A model generated the notes under the pieces. That model made no database searches and was not told the DNA's origin. It saw only the letters and a list, made by a program, of their open reading frames with translations. From DASYRM01 sp036004405 (lineage in GTDB: Bacteria; Acidobacteriota; Vicinamibacteria; Vicinamibacterales; UBA2999), in contig DASYRM010000052.1 of assembly GCA_036004405.1 (NCBI GenBank), positions 1-31,928 on the forward strand: a stretch of DNA of 31,928 bases, given 5' to 3'. Below are positions 24,414 to 31,928 of this stretch, in pieces. Both the position numbers and the translations under genes were made by a program. Position 1 is the first letter of the stretch; every line of letters starts with the position of its first letter.

Positions 24414-25313
24414 TCAGGATAACAGCACGATCGACGGGTGCAGGACGCCTGACGCCGCGTCAGGCGTCGCCAGCGCGACGAGCGTGCCGCGCGCGTCCAT
24501 CAGGCGCACCCACGAGGCCGGCGTCGTGTCAGCCGGCAGGCGGCCAGACACCTGTGCCGGGCCGAGATCGCGGCCATTCGACACAAAGGCCAGCCCCTGG
24601 TCGTTCAATTCCACGGCGGGGTAGTCGGGTAACAGCTCGTGGCAGGGAATCATGCGGGACGCGAGCGCGGTAGCCGACGGAGCGGCGAGCTCATCGAACG
24701 GCATGGCCGATGCGAGCGTGAACTCTCCGCTGCGTGTGCGGCGCAGCGCGTCGAGGCACGCGCCGCAGCCGAGCATCCGCCCGAGTTCGTGCGCGAACGA
24801 GCGGACGTAGAAGCCCGCCGAACAGGTGATCGACACGCTGGCGGTGTCGTCGTCGAGCGCCGTCAGCAGCGCGCGCGAGACGGTCACCGGCACCGCTTTC
24901 AGCTCCACCGGCTCGTCGCGTCGCGCCATCGCGTAGGCGCGCCGGCCGTCCACCTTCTTGGCGGAGTAGGCCGGCGGCATCTGGTTGTACGACCCGCTCA
25001 GCGCGAGCAGGCCGAACTCGACGGCGGTCCGCGTCGGGCGCATCGGGCTCTCCGACGTGGTCTCGCCGGTCGCATCGTAGCTGTTGGTGGTGCGGCCAAA
25101 GCGGATGACCGCGTCGTAGTCCTTGTCCGAGGCCGACAGGAATCGGACCAGGCGCGTCGCCTTGCCGATCGCCAGCGGCAGCACGCCGGTGGCCATGGGG
25201 TCGAGCGTGCCGGTGTGGCCGATGCTGCGCTCGCGCAGGGTCCGCCGCGCCACGGCGACCACGTCGTGCGAGGTGATGCCGGAAGGCTTGTCGACGACGA
25301 GAACTCCGTTCAC
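24414..25313 (-). CDS. truB: tRNA pseudouridine(55) synthase
   Basis: A 299-residue enzyme that converts U55 in the T-arm of tRNAs to pseudouridine. The catalytic Asp is D38 in GHTGTLDPMATGVLPL. Other family motifs are VDKPSGITSHDVV, the KDYDAVIRFG strand, QMPPAYSAKKVDGRRAYAMAR, and SAGFYVRSFAHELGRMLGCGA. The GTG start at 25313 overlaps the nrnA stop by four bases (GTGA), indicating coupled translation. A longer in-frame reading to 26021 lies over nrnA and is not real. ribF, often found next in such operons, is absent; the HEAT/TonB_C gene follows instead. Confidence 0.95.
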   Translation of the reverse strand: MNGVLVVDKPSGITSHDVVAVARRTLRERSIGHTGTLDPMATGVLPLAIGKATRLVRFLSASDKDYDAVIRFGRTTNSYDATGETTSESPMRPTRTAVEFGLLALSGSYNQMPPAYSAKKVDGRRAYAMARRDEPVELKAVPVTVSRALLTALDDDTASVSITCSAGFYVRSFAHELGRMLGCGACLDALRRTRSGEFTLASAMPFDELAAPSATALASRMIPCHELLPDYPAVELNDQGLAFVSNGRDLGPAQVSGRLPADTTPASWVRLMDARGTLVALATPDAASGVLHPSIVLLS

Positions 25314-26293
25314 GGTTTGGTGCGGTTGACGGCGTCGACGAGCTTGGCTTCGAACAGGGGCATCAGGTGGGCCAGATCGCCGGTGGCGCCGCAGCCCGAC
25401 GCGTTGGCGTGGCCGCCGCCGCCGAACTCGCGCGCGATCGTGTTCACGTTCACGTCGCCCTTCGACCGCATGCTGATGCGCCAGTCGCCCGGGCCGCTTT
25501 CCTTGAAAAACGCGACGGCCTGGATCTCCTTCACCGTGAGCGGGAAGTTGATCAGGCCCTCGGTGTCGTCGTAGCTGGCGCCGCACCGCTCGGCCAGCGC
25601 GCGGTCCATGGACAGCGCCGCCACCCGGCCGTCGGCCGACAGCCGCATGTCGTTGAGCACCGCACCCCAGATGCGGACACGCCCCAGGTTGTTGTTGTCG
25701 TAGATCGCGCGCGACACCGCCGTCGGATCCAGGCCGGCCTCGACGCAGCGGCGGCAGATGTCGAAGGTGCGCGGCGAGATGTGGGAATAGTGGAAGCCGC
25801 CGGTGTCGGTCAGGATCGTCAGGTAGACGTGCGTGGCCATCTCCACGCTGAGCGGCACCTCGAGCGCGGCGATGAGGTCGAACACCATTTCGCCGCAGGC
25901 GGCGGCCGTGAGGTCGATGCAGTTCATCGCCCCGTACATCGCGTTGCCGGGGTGGTGATCGATGTTGATGACGAACCCCTTGTCGAGACCGGCCACGCCA
26001 GGCCGGCGGGCGTCGCCGCACTCCATGAAGATGACCGCGTCGCCGAGGTCGTCGAGGTGATCGACGAGCTGGATGTCGGCGACGGCGGGGAAGTCCTGCA
26101 TCTGCTGCGGCGCCGGATCGTGCGCCACCATCCGCACGTCCTTGCCGAGCCCGCGCAGCGCCAGCGTCATCGCCACCTGGGAGCCGATGGCGTCGCCGTC
26201 GGGGCGGGCGTGCGAGACGACCACGAATCGCCGGCGCGCGCGGATGGCGTCGGCGACCTGCGCAATGGTGGCGTCAGTCGAGGTCGTCGTCAT
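25310..26293 (-). CDS. nrnA: DHH-family bifunctional oligoribonuclease/PAP phosphatase
   Basis: A 327-residue DHH/DHHA1 phosphoesterase that degrades short RNA oligonucleotides and may dephosphorylate pAp. Metal-binding motifs are SHARPDGDAIGSQ (about 28-40), the family-defining DHH in NIDHHPGN and the later TDTGGFHYSH. The DHHA1 domain carries GGGGHANASGC near the end. ATG 26293 was chosen because it gives the canonical N-terminus; an in-frame start at 26356 would lie deep in rbfA. It overlaps the rbfA end by 20 nt and truB by 4 nt, so the three genes are tightly coupled. Confidence 0.93.
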   Translation of the reverse strand: MTTTSTDATIAQVADAIRARRRFVVVSHARPDGDAIGSQVAMTLALRGLGKDVRMVAHDPAPQQMQDFPAVADIQLVDHLDDLGDAVIFMECGDARRPGVAGLDKGFVINIDHHPGNAMYGAMNCIDLTAAACGEMVFDLIAALEVPLSVEMATHVYLTILTDTGGFHYSHISPRTFDICRRCVEAGLDPTAVSRAIYDNNNLGRVRIWGAVLNDMRLSADGRVAALSMDRALAERCGASYDDTEGLINFPLTVKEIQAVAFFKESGPGDWRISMRSKGDVNVNTIAREFGGGGHANASGCGATGDLAHLMPLFEAKLVDAVNRTKP

Positions 26294-26654
26294 CGGCTGG
26301 TTTGGGCTGCTGGTGCAGCTCCTGGAGGATCTGCTCGATCCGGTCCTGGTGCGCAATCGACTCGTCGAAGCGGAATTCGAGCTCGGGCACGCGCCGCAGC
26401 TTCACGCGGCTGCCGATCTGGCGCCGCAGGAACGGCGTGGCGCGATCGAGCGCCTTCTGCGTGTCCTTGCGCGCCGCCGGGTCGGCGAGCGACGTGTAGT
26501 AGACGCGCGCCACCTGCAGGTCCGGCGACACCTGGACGCGGGTCAGCGTGATGAACCCGATCTTCGGATCGTGCACCTCGCCGCGGGTGAGCATCGTGCT
26601 CAGCTCCTCGCGGATCTGGTCGCCGACACGGTTTGGTCTGTAGCCTTGCGCCAT
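26274..26654 (-). CDS. rbfA: Ribosome-binding factor A
   Basis: A 126-residue late 30S maturation factor with a KH-type fold. The N-terminal RPNRVGDQIREELSTMLTRGEVHDP and the middle FITLTRVQVSPDLQVARVYYTSL are typical, as is FRFDESIAHQDRIEQILQEL near the end. A short acidic tail (DDDDLD) is present. The ATG starts 10 nt after the ylxP stop with no strong Shine-Dalgarno, consistent with translation from the operon mRNA. Confidence 0.95.
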   Translation of the reverse strand: MAQGYRPNRVGDQIREELSTMLTRGEVHDPKIGFITLTRVQVSPDLQVARVYYTSLADPAARKDTQKALDRATPFLRRQIGSRVKLRRVPELEFRFDESIAHQDRIEQILQELHQQPKPADDDDLD

Positions 26655-26664
26655 GGATGGGCCG

Positions 26665-26946
26665 TCAGGCCAGGAACTCCAGTTCGGTGCGGGTGACGAG
26701 GCCGGGCTCGACGCGGTCGATTTCGTCGGCGGCGGCCGCGAGCTGCTGCTCGACGTGGGCGGCCGTGGTGGAGATGGCCACGACGCCGAGCGCGGCGCGC
26801 TGCCACACGTCCTGGTGCTCCACCTCGGCGACCGCCACGTTGAACTTGCCGAGGCGATCCTTCACGCGGCGCAGCACCATCCGCTTGTCCTTGAGCGACA
26901 GCGCGTGCGAGATGAACAGCTCGACGTGCAGCACGGCCACGCGCAT
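26665..26946 (-). CDS. ylxP: DUF503/YlxP family protein
   Basis: A 93-residue protein of the DUF503 family, regularly found between infB and rbfA. Conserved parts are VAVLHVELFISHALSLKDKRMVLRRVKDRL and FNVAVAEVEHQDVWQRAALGVVAIST. Its function is not settled; a role in ribosome maturation is suggested for this family by its position. It lies 9 nt after infB and 10 nt before rbfA. ATG 26946 gives the family start. Confidence 0.9.
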   Translation of the reverse strand: MRVAVLHVELFISHALSLKDKRMVLRRVKDRLGKFNVAVAEVEHQDVWQRAALGVVAISTTAAHVEQQLAAAADEIDRVEPGLVTRTELEFLA

Positions 26947-26955
26947 GAGAGGTGC

Positions 26956-29778
26956 CTACGCCGTCGCCTGGATCTGCTCCTGGCTCACCACCTCGATGAC
27001 GTCGCCAACCTTGATGTCGTTGAACTTGTCGAGGCTGATACCGCACTCGAAGCCCGACTTCACCTCGCTGACGTCGTCCTTGAAGCGTCGCAGGCCGGCA
27101 ATCCTGCCCTCGTGCACCACCACGTTGTCGCGCAGCACGCGCGCCCGCACGTCGCCCTTGCGGGTGATCGTGCCGTCGGTGACCATGCACCCGGCAATGG
27201 CGCCGATCTTCGGCACCTTGAAGACCTCGCGCACCTCGGCGCTGCCGAGCCGCACTTCCTTGAAGGTGGGCTCGAGCAGCCCTTCCATCGCCTTCTTGAT
27301 CTCGTCGGTGACCGCGTAGATGACCGAGTGGAGGCGGATGTCCACCTCTTCGCGTTCGGCCACGTCGGCGGCATTGCGGTCCGGCCGCACGTTGAAGCCG
27401 ATGATGATCGCGTTCGACGCCGAGGCCAGCAGCACGTCCGACTCGTTGATGGCGCCGACGCCCGAGCTGATGATGCGGATCTTCACCTTCTCGTCCGACA
27501 GCTTCGTCAGCGTGTCGGCCAGCACTTCGGCCGACCCCTGCACGTCGGACTTGACGATGATCGGCATTTCCTTCATGCCGCCTTCGGCGATCTTTTCCTG
27601 CAGCGACTCGAGCGTGAGCCGGCCGCCGCGGGCGCCCAGCGCGCGCTCCTTCGCCTGCGTCTGACGGAACTGCGCGATCTGTCGGGCCTTGGCCGCGTCG
27701 GCCACGGTCTGGAACGAATCGCCGGGGGAGGGCAGGCTGGTGAGGCCGAGCACCTCGACGGGTGTCGCCGGCGTCGCGGACTTCACCGAGCGCCCGCGGT
27801 CGTCGATCAGCGCGCGGACCTTGCCGACGACTGCGCCGGCGATGAAGTTGTCGCCGACGTTGAGCGTGCCGTCCTGCACGAGCACGGTGGCCACGGGGCC
27901 GCGGCCGCGATCGAGCTTGGCTTCGAGCACGGTGCCCGAGGCGCTGCGCTTCGGGTTGGCCTTGAGCTCGAGGATGTCGGCCGAGAGCAGGATCATCTCG
28001 AGCAGCTGATCGAGGTTCTGCCGCTTCTTGGCCGACACCGGCACCGTCACCACGGTGCCGCCCCAGTCTTCCGGTACCAGGCCGATCTCGGCCAGCTCGC
28101 GCTTGACGTTGTCCGGATTGGCGCCCGGCTTGTCGATCTTGTTGATCGCCACCACGATCGGCACGTTGGCGGCCTTGGCGTGATCCGCCGCTTCACGCGT
28201 CTGCGGCATGACGCCGTCGTCCGCCGCGACCACCAGCACCACGACGTCGGTGACCTTGGCGCCGCGGGCACGCATCAGCGTGAACGCCTCGTGACCGGGC
28301 GTGTCGAGGAACACCACGCTGCGGCCGCCCACGTCGACGTGATACGCGCCGATGTGCTGCGTGATGCCGCCGGCTTCGCGCTCGGCCACCTTGGTTTCGC
28401 GGATGGCGTCGAGCAGCGACGTCTTGCCGTGGTCCACGTGGCCCATCACCGTGACGACGGGCGCGCGTACGGTCATGTCCTCGGGCTTGCTCTCGTCGCC
28501 CTCGGCCGACACCAGCTCCTCTTCGAAGCTTCGCATCTCGATGTCGGCGCCGAACTCACGCGCGAGATCCTTGGCCGTCTCGGTGTCGACCGTGCTGTTG
28601 ATGTTCATCATCAGCCGGCGCCCGAGCAGCTTGGCGAGCACGTCCTTGACGCGGACGTCGAGCTTGTCTGCCAGATCCTTCACCGTCATGCCCTCGGCGA
28701 GCGTGATGGTGCGCGTGATGGCGACCGGTGCGGCGGGCGCCACCGGCATCGAGGGTGCGGACGGACGCTCGCGGCGCGTACCGGACGAGCGTCCGCCCAT
28801 GGGGCGGCCGGGCTGGTACGGCGGACGCGAGCCGGGCATGCCGGGACGGCCCGGAAACATCCCCGGACGCGGAGGCATTCCCGGCTGACCGGGCCGAATG
28901 GGCTGCGACGGCAGCGGGCGCGGGCCGCCCAGCATGCCGGGTGTGGTGCCCCGGGCCGGGGGCGCATAGCCGGGGCGCGCGCCGGGCGGACCCGGACGTG
29001 CGCTGACGCCGGGGCGCGCGGCACCGGGCGCTCCCGCGGAACGAGCCGCGGCCGGAGGCGTCGCCGGCGGCGGCTGCACGATGCGCGGCTGCGTGACGGC
29101 GGGGCGCTTGGCCGGCGTCGTCGGTCGCGCGGGTTGCGGCATCCTGCCGGGCTCTTCGATGCGGAGACGGAGCGTCGGCGGCACGAACCGTCCGGCCGGC
29201 TGTGACGACGCCGCGGGGCTCTGCACGTCGGCGCTGGCCGCGGCCTGCGGCTGCGACTCGACAGCCGGCTCCTCGATCGGTTCAGGGGCTTCGATCGGCG
29301 CGGCCGCCGCCACCGGGGCGACCGGCTCGGGCGCGGCGTGGACGACCGGCGTCTCCTCGGCGACCGGCTCGGGGATCTCCAACGGCGGTTCCGGCGCCTC
29401 GATCGGCGCGGCCGGTAGCGGCGCCGCGTGCGCGTCGTCCGCAGGCGCGTGCGTGACCGGCTTGATGGTTTTGACGAGGCGTGGCGGCCCCAGCACCGGC
29501 GCGGTCGGCTTCGGCGGCTCGGCCGGCTTCTTCAGCGCCGGACCTTTCTTGGCGCCGGGCTTCACGGGCGTTCCGTGCTCGGCGAACATGTCGCCGCCGG
29601 GCAGCGTGATGCCGCGCTGCCGCGCCGTCCGCTCGACGAATGAGCGGGCCACGACCTCTTCGAGCGTGCTCGATGCGCTCTTCAGCTCGATGCCGTGCTC
29701 TTTTTTCAGCAAGGCGAGCACTTCCTGGCTCGTCGTGTCGAGCAGCTCGGCGACTTTATAAATGCGGACCGTGGACAA
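26956..29778 (-). CDS. infB: Translation initiation factor IF-2
   Basis: A 940-residue GTPase that places initiator tRNA on the 30S subunit. Residues 1-60 form an IF2_N domain (VRIYKVAELLDTTSQEVLALL). A long Pro/Ala linker covers about 85-350, with acidic APEP repeats and then a collagen-like PGM/RPG section (about 255-330). A second IF2_N module follows (GMTVKDLADKLDVRVKDVLAKLL). The G domain has G1 GHVDHGKT (446-453), G3 DTPGH (492-496) and NKID, followed by domains II-IV. The start codon is TTG at 29778, with GAAGGAAA close upstream. It lies 27 nt after nusA in the standard nusA-infB order. Confidence 0.97.
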   Translation of the reverse strand: MSTVRIYKVAELLDTTSQEVLALLKKEHGIELKSASSTLEEVVARSFVERTARQRGITLPGGDMFAEHGTPVKPGAKKGPALKKPAEPPKPTAPVLGPPRLVKTIKPVTHAPADDAHAAPLPAAPIEAPEPPLEIPEPVAEETPVVHAAPEPVAPVAAAAPIEAPEPIEEPAVESQPQAAASADVQSPAASSQPAGRFVPPTLRLRIEEPGRMPQPARPTTPAKRPAVTQPRIVQPPPATPPAAARSAGAPGAARPGVSARPGPPGARPGYAPPARGTTPGMLGGPRPLPSQPIRPGQPGMPPRPGMFPGRPGMPGSRPPYQPGRPMGGRSSGTRRERPSAPSMPVAPAAPVAITRTITLAEGMTVKDLADKLDVRVKDVLAKLLGRRLMMNINSTVDTETAKDLAREFGADIEMRSFEEELVSAEGDESKPEDMTVRAPVVTVMGHVDHGKTSLLDAIRETKVAEREAGGITQHIGAYHVDVGGRSVVFLDTPGHEAFTLMRARGAKVTDVVVLVVAADDGVMPQTREAADHAKAANVPIVVAINKIDKPGANPDNVKRELAEIGLVPEDWGGTVVTVPVSAKKRQNLDQLLEMILLSADILELKANPKRSASGTVLEAKLDRGRGPVATVLVQDGTLNVGDNFIAGAVVGKVRALIDDRGRSVKSATPATPVEVLGLTSLPSPGDSFQTVADAAKARQIAQFRQTQAKERALGARGGRLTLESLQEKIAEGGMKEMPIIVKSDVQGSAEVLADTLTKLSDEKVKIRIISSGVGAINESDVLLASASNAIIIGFNVRPDRNAADVAEREEVDIRLHSVIYAVTDEIKKAMEGLLEPTFKEVRLGSAEVREVFKVPKIGAIAGCMVTDGTITRKGDVRARVLRDNVVVHEGRIAGLRRFKDDVSEVKSGFECGISLDKFNDIKVGDVIEVVSQEQIQATA

Positions 29779-29805
29779 TCCGTTTCCTTCGTGAAAAGAC
29801 TGAAC

Positions 29806-31032
29806 TTACTGCCCGTCGCCGCCCTCCGGGGCAGCGTCGGCCGTGCCTGCCGCCGGCTCTTCGCCGGATGCCGTGTCGGCCGGCTCTTCGCCGGCAACCG
29901 TGTCGGTGGCTGCCTCGTCCGAGGACGCGGCTGCATCGCCCCCATCGCCCCCATCGCCCGCTTCGAGCGCGCCGAACTGCGCCTCGACTTCCTTCCGCTT
30001 CTCTTCCTCGCTCTTGATGTCGATTCGCCAGCCGGTCAGCTTGGCGGCCAGGCGCACGTTCTGGCCCTTCTTGCCGATGGCGAGCGAGAGCTGACTGTCC
30101 TCGACCACCACTTCCATCACGCGGTCGGCGTCGTCGACGATCGACACGTGCTGCACTTTGGCCGGGCTCAGCGCGTTCATGACGAACTGGATGGCGTCTT
30201 CCGACCACTCGACGATGTCGATCTTTTCGCCGCGCAGCTCGCGGATGATGGCCTGCACGCGCGTGCCCTTCATGCCGACGCAGGCGCCCACCGGGTCCAC
30301 GTCGCGCTCGCGCGAGTAGACGGCCACCTTGGCGCGGTCGCCGGCCTCGCGCACGGCACCGCGGATGACGACGGTGCCGTCGTAGATCTCCGGCACTTCC
30401 TGCTCAAACAGCTTGATGAGGAGCGCCGGGTCGGTGCGCGACAGCACGATCTGCGGACCCTTGGCGCCGCGGTTCACGCCCTTGATCACCGCCCGGATGC
30501 GCTCGCCAGGGGTGTAGCTTTCGGCGCGCGACTGCTCCTTGCGCGGCAGCACGGCTTCGTTGCGCCCGATCTCGACGATCAGATCGCCGCTTTCGAAGCG
30601 CTTGACCATGGTGTTGATCACCTCGCCGACACGGTCGGTGTATTCGGCGAAGATGTGCTCGCGCTCGGCCTCGCGCACCTTCTGGAAGATGACCTGCTTG
30701 GCCGTCTGCGCCGCGATGCGTCCGAGCACGTCGGTGCGTTTCGGGAACTCGATCTCCATGTCCACTTCGGCTTCTTCGCCGTAGAGGCTCTGGGCTTCCG
30801 TGAGCGAGATCTCGGTGGCGTCGTTGGTCACTTCCGCCACGATGTGCTTGATCGCGAAGAGATCCACCTGGCCGGTTTCGGTGTTGAACCGGGTCTTCAG
30901 GTTCTCGTTCGTTTTGTAGTACTTCCGGGAGGCGGTGAGCACCGCGTCTTCGATGGCCGCGATGATCTGATCGGCCTCGATGCCCTTTTCCTTGGCGAGC
31001 GCTTCGATTGTCTGGAGCAGCGGGTTTGCCAT
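29806..31032 (-). CDS. nusA: Transcription termination/antitermination protein NusA
   Basis: A 408-residue RNA polymerase-binding factor controlling pausing, termination and antitermination. The N-terminal domain begins LLQTIEALAKEKGIEADQIIAAIEDA. The S1 domain contains GERIRAVIKGV and the KH domains include VGACVGMKGTRVQAIIREL and LSLAIGKKGQNVRLAAKLTGW. A low-complexity acidic Ala/Asp/Glu tail (about 355-408) replaces the repeated C-terminal domains of E. coli NusA. ATG 31032 follows rimP by 4 nt; a longer frame to 31140 lies inside rimP and is not credible. Confidence 0.96.
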   Translation of the reverse strand: MANPLLQTIEALAKEKGIEADQIIAAIEDAVLTASRKYYKTNENLKTRFNTETGQVDLFAIKHIVAEVTNDATEISLTEAQSLYGEEAEVDMEIEFPKRTDVLGRIAAQTAKQVIFQKVREAEREHIFAEYTDRVGEVINTMVKRFESGDLIVEIGRNEAVLPRKEQSRAESYTPGERIRAVIKGVNRGAKGPQIVLSRTDPALLIKLFEQEVPEIYDGTVVIRGAVREAGDRAKVAVYSRERDVDPVGACVGMKGTRVQAIIRELRGEKIDIVEWSEDAIQFVMNALSPAKVQHVSIVDDADRVMEVVVEDSQLSLAIGKKGQNVRLAAKLTGWRIDIKSEEEKRKEVEAQFGALEAGDGGDGGDAAASSDEAATDTVAGEEPADTASGEEPAAGTADAAPEGGDGQ

Positions 31033-31036
31033 AACT

Positions 31037-31525
31037 TTAGAACTCGACCTCGAGGCGGCCGCGGGTGATGAGCCGCAGCGGCAGCCGGTGCATCCGTCCG
31101 TTCGGGGCCTCCAGCAACGCGGCGTCGTTCTCGACACCACGGAGCCGGCCCTCGAACGCCTTCTGGTTGTCCACGGCCTCGCTCACCACCACCTTGGCGA
31201 GCCGGCCGGCGAAACGCGCATAGTCGGCCGCCGTGCGCAGCGGCCGATCGAGCCCCGGTGACGAGACCTCCAACACATAAGTGAAGGGGAGCGGGTCTTC
31301 CACGTCGAGGATGGTGCTCAGCTCGCGATTGACCTGTTCGCAGTCCTCCACGCTCACGCTCTCGTCCGGCGTCGCGGCCGGGCCGGGGCGGTCGATGAAG
31401 ACGCGCACCACGTGACCCACGGACTCGCGCCGGCTCTGGATGTCCCACACTTCGAGGCCGCGGGCGCGGGCGACGCGCTCAGCAATGGCCCGAATCGTCT
31501 CCAGCGGCTGCTCTCGATCAGCCAC
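31037..31525 (-). CDS. rimP: Ribosome maturation factor RimP
   Basis: A 162-residue 30S assembly factor. Conserved segments are GLEVWDIQSRRESVGHVVRVFID, the VSVEDCEQVNRELSTILD helix and TYVLEVSSPGLDRPLRT, the family hallmark. The start is uncertain. GTG 31525 gives a normal-length protein but lacks a clear Shine-Dalgarno; GGAG lies about 23 nt upstream. The frame stays open to a GTG at 31594, but that extension is translated from a terminator hairpin and is rejected. It is the first gene of the nusA-infB unit. Confidence 0.88.
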   Translation of the reverse strand: MADREQPLETIRAIAERVARARGLEVWDIQSRRESVGHVVRVFIDRPGPAATPDESVSVEDCEQVNRELSTILDVEDPLPFTYVLEVSSPGLDRPLRTAADYARFAGRLAKVVVSEAVDNQKAFEGRLRGVENDAALLEAPNGRMHRLPLRLITRGRLEVEF

Positions 31526-31573
31526 GGCTGCGTTCGCGACGGCGTTTACTCCAGAAAAAGCGCCCAGAAATAC

Positions 31574-31595
31574 AAAAAGTGGGCAAGAGCCCACT
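31574..31595 (-). terminator. Intrinsic terminator between rimO and rimP
   Basis: On the minus strand a perfect 7-bp stem AGTGGGC (31589-31595) / GCCCACT (31578-31584) with loop TCTT is followed by TTTTT (31574-31578), a textbook intrinsic terminator. It lies 36 nt after the rimO stop and 49 nt before the rimP start. CTAGG at 31611-31615 could pair with CCTAG at 31594-31598, overlapping the terminator stem, so an attenuator arrangement is possible. Confidence 0.75.
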
Positions 31596-31631
31596 AGGAA
31601 TCTTTCCCAGCCTAGGTGACCCGTTAGTGTA

Positions 31632-31928
31632 TCACGCAGTTACGATCACCGAAAGCGGGCGTGCGAGCAGGTCGTAGTCGCGGCTGGCGACGATTTCAGC
31701 CTCGAGGAACTGCCCGGCAGCCACCTCGGAAGGGTCGCAATCGGTCAGGTAGACCAGCGGGTCGATGTCGGGCGCCTGGCCGGCAGTACGGGCGCGAAGG
31801 ACCAGTTCATGGTCCGTCGACGGCCCATCCACGAGCAGGCGCACCTGCCGGCCGACCCGGGCGCGATGGGCCCGCGCCACGATTTTCTTCTGCAGGGCCA
31901 TGAGCGACGAGCGGCGGCGCTCCTTCGT
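31632..31928 (-). CDS. rimO: Ribosomal protein S12 methylthiotransferase RimO, C-terminal part
   Basis: Only the last 98 residues are inside the window; the gene continues past the right edge. The visible part opens TKERRRSSLMALQKKIVARAH, the helix joining the radical-SAM core to the TRAM domain. It is followed by the TRAM beta-barrel with RTAGQAPDIDPLVYL and FLEAEIVASRDYDLLARP. The R-x-x-x-QAPDID pattern and the final YDL favour RimO over MiaB. RimO methylthiolates an Asp of ribosomal protein S12. A terminator follows its stop. Confidence 0.8.
   Translation of the reverse strand, partial: TKERRRSSLMALQKKIVARAHRARVGRQVRLLVDGPSTDHELVLRARTAGQAPDIDPLVYLTDCDPSEVAAGQFLEAEIVASRDYDLLARPLSVIVTA

Noticed and set aside
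26653..29205. Plus-strand 850-codon frame opposite infB
   Set aside because: Antisense of a certain IF-2 gene in high-GC DNA. His/Asp/Leu/Arg-rich translation without any recognisable feature.
31526..31594. N-terminal extension of rimP to GTG 31594
   Set aside because: The extra codons are the terminator stem and T-tract. RimP proteins normally begin near residue 24 of that reading.

Overview
The window looks like chromosomal DNA from a high-GC, Gram-negative soil-type bacterium. The best guess is Acidobacteriota, probably a Vicinamibacteria relative. Reasons are an Oar-like TonB-dependent receptor with an N-terminal carboxypeptidase-regulatory-like domain, a winged-helix/TPR regulator, exported PQQ dehydrogenases, heme c/copper monooxygenase fusions, and an ECF42-type sigma factor with a DGPF partner. 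The assignment is by gene content only. No tRNA, rRNA, CRISPR array, transposase or phage gene was seen. Coding density is high and no stretch above 300 bases lacks a gene.

Positions 1-9003 hold an accessory, almost entirely exported oxidative cluster. On the minus strand a tightly packed unit reads CHRD protein (7502-7062), cytochrome c-PQQ dehydrogenase fusion (7065-4903), tannase/feruloyl-esterase-family hydrolase (4899-3397), heme c/copper monooxygenase (3338-1938) and a second PQQ dehydrogenase (1938-55). Junctions are ATGA, a 3-nt gap, a 58-nt gap and TAGTG. A paralogous heme c/copper monooxygenase (7696-9003) diverges from it. All six carry signal peptides, which suggests a periplasmic route that de-esterifies a plant or phenolic ester and oxidises the products through hemes. 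The substrate is unknown.

Positions 9024-16755 hold a winged-helix/TPR regulator divergent from a TonB-dependent receptor, with a 20-bp imperfect inverted repeat exactly midway between their starts. An exported carboxymuconolactone-decarboxylase-like protein and an exported two-domain VOC protein follow on the minus strand, then a DctA-type dicarboxylate symporter. Together they could import and process small aromatic or organic-acid products. Positions 16782-19951 hold an ECF42-like sigma factor and its DGPF/YCII partner, a lipoprotein with a Thr-Pro linker, and a small cupredoxin-like protein.

Positions 20019-31928 are core information-processing genes, all on the minus strand: rimO (partial), rimP-nusA-infB-ylxP-rbfA-nrnA-truB, then a HEAT-like/TonB_C protein attached to that unit, then rpsO-pnp with its own promoter.

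The most unusual layer is non-coding. Short perfect palindromes, often bordered by TACGTAG/CTACGTA, sit on gene ends. They contain the stop codons of several genes and are translated as N-terminal extensions ahead of the signal peptides of both PQQ dehydrogenases. The gene at 55-1938 begins and ends inside two palindrome clusters arranged as mirror images. Other notable structures are a hairpin enclosing the sigma-factor start codon, a 15-bp perfect inverted repeat ahead of the oxidative operon, and a terminator hairpin in front of rimP.
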